From assembly GCA_017558425.1 (NCBI GenBank), contig JAFYVD010000035.1, positions 1-8,703 of the forward strand: a stretch of 8,703 nt of DNA, read 5' to 3'. Position 1 is the stretch's first letter; every line of letters begins with the position of its first letter. Positions 6,126-8,703 of this stretch are shown here, piece after piece. The notes beneath the pieces were generated by a model. That model saw nothing but the letters and a program-made list of their open reading frames with translations. It was not told the DNA's origin and searched no databases. A program made the translations under genes and the position numbers. Source of the stretch: Clostridia bacterium (GTDB lineage Bacteria; Bacillota_A; Clostridia; RUG12999).

Positions 6126-6933
6126 CAATTGTGACGGTTTGGGTTTTGTCGTTCCAGTTTACTGTGCGGAAAAAGGCTTCTGAAACGGCACGGACAGGTA
6201 CGAGTGTGCGGCTGTTTATAATTTGTGGAGCCACATCAAGTGTAATGTCCGTAGAATCTTCCATACCGTAAATTCTCATACTGGGGCTGTCGATTGCGAG
6301 CTGAACCTGTTTGCCGCGTTTTTTTGCTACAATAGTTTGCGACTGTTCGTACCAGGTTACATCGGCACCGAGGGCTTCGAAAATGGCACGAAGCGGAATC
6401 ATGGTTCTGCCGTCGATAATCTGAGGAGCAACATCAAGGGTTACTGATTTTGAACCTATTTTCATTTCGTTTTTACCAATGGTCAGGCTGATTTTGTCGA
6501 AAGCATGAGCGAGAGATTGGTCTGCAAAATTTTTGAAGGTTTTAGCCTCGGAAATTTTATCAATTGCATAAAACTCGTCGGAGTTATGGTTGTAAACAAC
6601 GGCAATAGGGAAATTCAGAACGGATGAATTTGTGAACTTTCTTGCTTCAAAGCCACGACTTTTGTTATAGTTTATTGCATAAGTATGGATTTTGTTGTCC
6701 TTGCCGTATTTTTCAAAGGTGGAAAGAAGCTTCATAGAGTTGGAACAGCCTGTGCTGTAATAGATAATGATAAAGCTTTCTTTGCCAAGGTCTTCGTTAT
6801 TGTCGCTGATGATGTGATTGCCGAGGGAAGATGTGGAATTTTTCCAGTATTCCGAGTCATCAATGGCAAACGCAGTATAGCTGACGGAAATCAACAAAAT
6901 CAGTGTGAGTAAAAGAGACAGGGTTTTTTTCAA
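6121..6933 (-). CDS. Secreted thioredoxin-like protein with two copper-amine-oxidase-N-type repeats
   Basis: A 270-residue exported protein. From the chosen TTG at 6933 it begins MKKTLSLLLTLILLISVSYT and has a signal peptidase I site after AFA (about residue 23). Residues about 48-130 look like a thioredoxin fold: strand ESFIIIYY, then STGCSNSM, where C63 starts a C-S-N-S in place of CxxC, and NFP at 107-109 giving the expected cis-proline. Residues about 148-270 hold two repeats of the type TLDVAPQII-(D/N)xRT-(M/L)(I/V)P(L/V)RA, typical of the Cu_amine_oxidN1 domain common in secreted Clostridia and Paenibacillus proteins. That domain does not itself bind copper as the oxidase does and is thought to be a wall or adhesion module. 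The function is unknown. The gene has its own promoter and is convergent with capA. Confidence 0.82.
   Translation of the reverse strand: MKKTLSLLLTLILLISVSYTAFAIDDSEYWKNSTSSLGNHIISDNNEDLGKESFIIIYYSTGCSNSMKLLSTFEKYGKDNKIHTYAINYNKSRGFEARKFTNSSVLNFPIAVVYNHNSDEFYAIDKISEAKTFKNFADQSLAHAFDKISLTIGKNEMKIGSKSVTLDVAPQIIDGRTMIPLRAIFEALGADVTWYEQSQTIVAKKRGKQVQLAIDSPSMRIYGMEDSTDITLDVAPQIINSRTLVPVRAVSEAFFRTVNWNDKTQTVTIE
6124..6441 (-). repeat. Two tandem protein-domain repeats within the secreted thioredoxin-like gene
   Basis: Copy 1 (about 6441-6319) and copy 2 (about 6243-6124) each encode some 40 residues beginning TLDVAPQII and running through an RTxxPxRA core to a V(T/N)W...QT(I/V) strand. The similarity extends to DNA (for example ACATCAAG in both on the plus strand), but the copies have diverged, so this is an old domain duplication that is characteristic of the family. 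Confidence 0.8.
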
Positions 6934-6942
6934 ATGTATCAA

Positions 6943-6948
6943 CCTTTC
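6943..6948 (-). promoter_or_regulatory. Ribosome binding site that decides the start of the secreted protein
   Basis: GAAAGG on the minus strand lies directly against an in-frame TTG at 6942 but 9 bases before the next in-frame TTG at 6933. Only the latter spacing works for initiation. Starting at 6933 also gives a typical MKK signal peptide opening instead of MIHLKK. Confidence 0.7.
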
Positions 6949-6964
6949 GTAAAGTAATGTTTTT

Positions 6965-6993
6965 ATTATAGCAAATGTTAAAATGAAAGTAAA
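6965..6993 (-). promoter_or_regulatory. Sigma-A promoter of the secreted thioredoxin-like gene
   Basis: On the minus strand TTTACT (6993-6988) and a perfect TATAAT (6970-6965) are separated by 17 bases, with TGC before the -10 (extended -10). It lies between the stop of the cardiolipin synthase-type gene (7001) and the TTG at 6933, so the downstream gene can be expressed on its own. I see no terminator after the upstream gene, so read-through is also possible. Confidence 0.85.
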
Positions 6994-7000
6994 GACTTTT

Positions 7001-8530
7001 TTACATAAGCGGAGCTATAAGTCGCAAAACATCCTGGAAAAATCGTTTAATAAGATTGCATTTGCAATCTTCGGCGGTAATCTGACGGCATTTGTCAAGC
7101 GTATCAAGAAAATCCTTTTTTATGTCAGCTACAGCGGTGGTGTTATACATCAGCACGCCGCATTCAAACTGCAGATACAGACTTCTGAAATCGAGATTTG
7201 CAGTTCCTACGGTTGCAGTGTAATCATCAGATACAAAGGTTTTGGAATGGATGAATCCTCCGGAATATTCGTAGATTTTCACACCTGAATCAATAAGTTC
7301 GCGATAATAAGAACGGGTGGTCATATGAACAAGCCGTTTGTCCCAGATTTCTGGAGTGATAATTCTGACATCCACGCCGCTTTTGGCCGCAAGTGTGAGA
7401 GCAGATACGGTGCTTGAGTCAATTATCAGGTATGGAGTAGTGATATAAAGATATTTTCGGGCGTTGTTGATTAACTGCAGATAGACGTGTTCGCCCACGT
7501 TTTCGGTGTCAAGCGGACTGTCGCTGTAAGGGATGATATAACCGCTGTCGTTGTTGGAAAGTTGGTTTCCGGGGAAATATGCCGAATAATCTTCCGAAAG
7601 TCCGCTGCAAAGTTCCCACATCTGCAGGAAAATTACGGTGAGTCCCCAGGCGGCATTGCCAGTTACCATAACAGCGGAATCTTTCCAATGTCCGTGTTTT
7701 TCAATGGCGTTAATGTATTCGTCGGCAAGATTTATACCGCCCGTGAATGCCACTTTGCCGTCGATGACGGCAATTTTTCTATGGTCACGGTTGTTCTGTA
7801 TTACCGACAAAACAGGTCGGAATGGGTTGAAAACCACACATTCAATCCCATATTTTTTCAGTTTTTCGGGATAGTTTTTCGGAAGAAGGAAAAAACAACC
7901 CATATCGTCATAAATAAGTCGAACTTTTACGCCTGCGGCGGCTTTTCGTCTCAGAATTTCAAGGATGGTGTCCCACATTTTTCCTTCCTGAATTATAAAG
8001 TATTCAAGAAAAATATATTTTTCAGCCTTTTCAAGCTCGGCGCAAAGTTTTTCCAGCATTTGCTCGCCGGGGGAAAGATAGAGCGTTGTGTCGGCGTTAT
8101 AGACGGGAAACCCTGCGAAATTCTGCATATATGATAAAGCGGAGGATGCCGACGTGATGCGAGCGCGGGCTTCTTCAAGCTGTGTTTCGGGAAGGGAAAA
8201 ATAGTGAGCGGTCCGTTTTGAGACAGCATCCATTCTTTTGGCGGAAGCTCGGAATGTTGACTGAAAGCTGAACATCAGGTAAAACAGTCCGCCGAATAAA
8301 GGGAATAGAAGTATTAGGAATACCCAAGTCAGCTTGTATGCCCCTTTGTCTTTACGGGAAAAAATGTAAAGCGAGACCACAAGACTCAAAAATTTTAATA
8401 CACCTGCAATGACAGCAGATGTTGAACCGCTGCTTAAAAGGAGATATATCATAAAAGTGAGTTGTAATGCTATAAGCAGACCTATAAGGATTCGCTGCTT
8501 AAAAAGTTTTCGTAACCATTTTTTGTTCAT
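7001..8530 (-). CDS. cls: Cardiolipin synthase, phospholipase D type
   Basis: A 509-residue membrane enzyme expected to condense two phosphatidylglycerols into cardiolipin and glycerol. Hydrophobic N-terminal segments at about 12-32, 37-58 and 68-88 precede the soluble catalytic part; the Cls family normally has two, so the first or second may be a short or amphipathic segment. The two HKD motifs are complete: H250-R-K252...D257, followed by GKVAFTGGINLADEY, and H428-S-K430...D435, followed by ATVGTANLDFRS. LEYFIIQEG (175-183) and LIYDDMG (205-211) are further family blocks. The length and HKD spacing match bacterial ClsA-like enzymes. The ATG at 8530 has AAGGAG 10 bases upstream. It is first in its transcription unit with its own promoter. 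Other PLD-family phosphatidyltransferases cannot be wholly excluded. Confidence 0.93.
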   Translation of the reverse strand: MNKKWLRKLFKQRILIGLLIALQLTFMIYLLLSSGSTSAVIAGVLKFLSLVVSLYIFSRKDKGAYKLTWVFLILLFPLFGGLFYLMFSFQSTFRASAKRMDAVSKRTAHYFSLPETQLEEARARITSASSALSYMQNFAGFPVYNADTTLYLSPGEQMLEKLCAELEKAEKYIFLEYFIIQEGKMWDTILEILRRKAAAGVKVRLIYDDMGCFFLLPKNYPEKLKKYGIECVVFNPFRPVLSVIQNNRDHRKIAVIDGKVAFTGGINLADEYINAIEKHGHWKDSAVMVTGNAAWGLTVIFLQMWELCSGLSEDYSAYFPGNQLSNNDSGYIIPYSDSPLDTENVGEHVYLQLINNARKYLYITTPYLIIDSSTVSALTLAAKSGVDVRIITPEIWDKRLVHMTTRSYYRELIDSGVKIYEYSGGFIHSKTFVSDDYTATVGTANLDFRSLYLQFECGVLMYNTTAVADIKKDFLDTLDKCRQITAEDCKCNLIKRFFQDVLRLIAPLM

Positions 8531-8563
8531 TTGTGTAAGGCTCCTTGTATTGTTTGTTAAGAG

Positions 8564-8593
8564 ATTCTACCATATATTGCAATGCGGTGTAAA
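8564..8593 (-). promoter_or_regulatory. Probable promoter of the cardiolipin synthase gene
   Basis: On the minus strand TTTACA (8593-8588) and TAGAAT (8569-8564) are separated by 18 bases, with TGG before the -10 (extended -10, the same TGGTAGAAT as in the serine hydrolase promoter). Initiation would be near 8557, with a leader of roughly 27 nt. An 8-base palindrome, ATTGCAAT (8576-8583), lies in the spacer; its meaning is unclear. Confidence 0.7.
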
Positions 8594-8663
8594 TGCTTCT
8601 CACACGGTTTTCATATATTTCACTTATTTTTTGAAAAAAGGGCAAAAATTAAACGAGAAAAAC

Positions 8664-8692
8664 TTGACAAATCGGAGAAACGGATATAAAAT
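8664..8692 (+). promoter_or_regulatory. Outward promoter for a gene beyond the right edge
   Basis: A perfect -35 TTGACA (8664-8669) and a -10 TAAAAT (8687-8692) are 17 bases apart on the plus strand. No coding region starts in the remaining 11 bases, so the transcribed gene or RNA lies outside the window. It is divergent from the cardiolipin synthase gene. Confidence 0.65.
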
Positions 8693-8703
8693 TAAAATAC
8701 CCC

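Noticed and set aside
7487..8134. Long plus-strand open frame (215 codons) opposite the cardiolipin synthase gene
   Set aside because: It is fully antisense to the HKD-containing gene, has no recognisable motif or good ribosome binding site, and its sequence reads as low-plausibility protein; an antisense shadow.
8627..8645. Terminator-like TTTTTTGAAAAAA self-complementary stretch
   Set aside because: The potential stem is purely A-T with almost no loop and no GC pairs, so it would not form a stable terminator; it is ordinary AT-rich intergenic DNA.

Overview
The window looks like part of a chromosome from a low-to-moderate GC Bacillota, most likely a class Clostridia gut-type anaerobe. The signs are strong AGGAGG-type ribosome binding sites, sigma-A promoters with TGn-extended -10 boxes, the HisZ/short-HisG form of ATP phosphoribosyltransferase, a YerC/TrpR-like regulator, a secreted protein with copper-amine-oxidase-N-type repeats, and a lipobox lipoprotein. 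I see no mobile element, CRISPR array, tRNA, rRNA or riboswitch. The content is core or housekeeping rather than an accessory island.

Left half (1-3616, minus strand): a compact histidine operon, transcribed right to left in the order yerC-like regulator, hisZ, hisG, hisD, hisC (hisC runs off the left edge). Genes abut or overlap by 8 bases, so translation is probably coupled. HisZ and HisG together form the first, feedback-controlled enzyme. HisD makes the last two oxidation steps and HisC the transamination. The regulator gene comes first, and its promoter carries a dense array of ACTTTA half-sites forming two perfect inverted repeats over the -35 and -10 boxes. The 5' leader is too short (about 27 nt) for a T-box or peptide attenuator, so repression at this operator is the likeliest control.

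Centre (3783-6125, plus strand): a divergent two-gene operon with its own promoter. It encodes a cytosolic serine hydrolase of the beta-lactamase/esterase fold and a CapA-family lipoprotein, and ends in a strong hairpin terminator.

Right half (6121-8530, minus strand): a cardiolipin synthase-type phospholipase D protein and, behind its own promoter, a secreted protein joining a one-cysteine thioredoxin-like domain to two copper-amine-oxidase-N-type repeats. At the right edge a good plus-strand promoter points out of the window. The last 170 bases are thus a divergent intergenic region.

No wholly new system is evident. The points most worth checking are the promoter-overlapping repeat array before the his operon, the thioredoxin/stalk-domain fusion with its missing cysteine, and the unassigned serine hydrolase/CapA pair.
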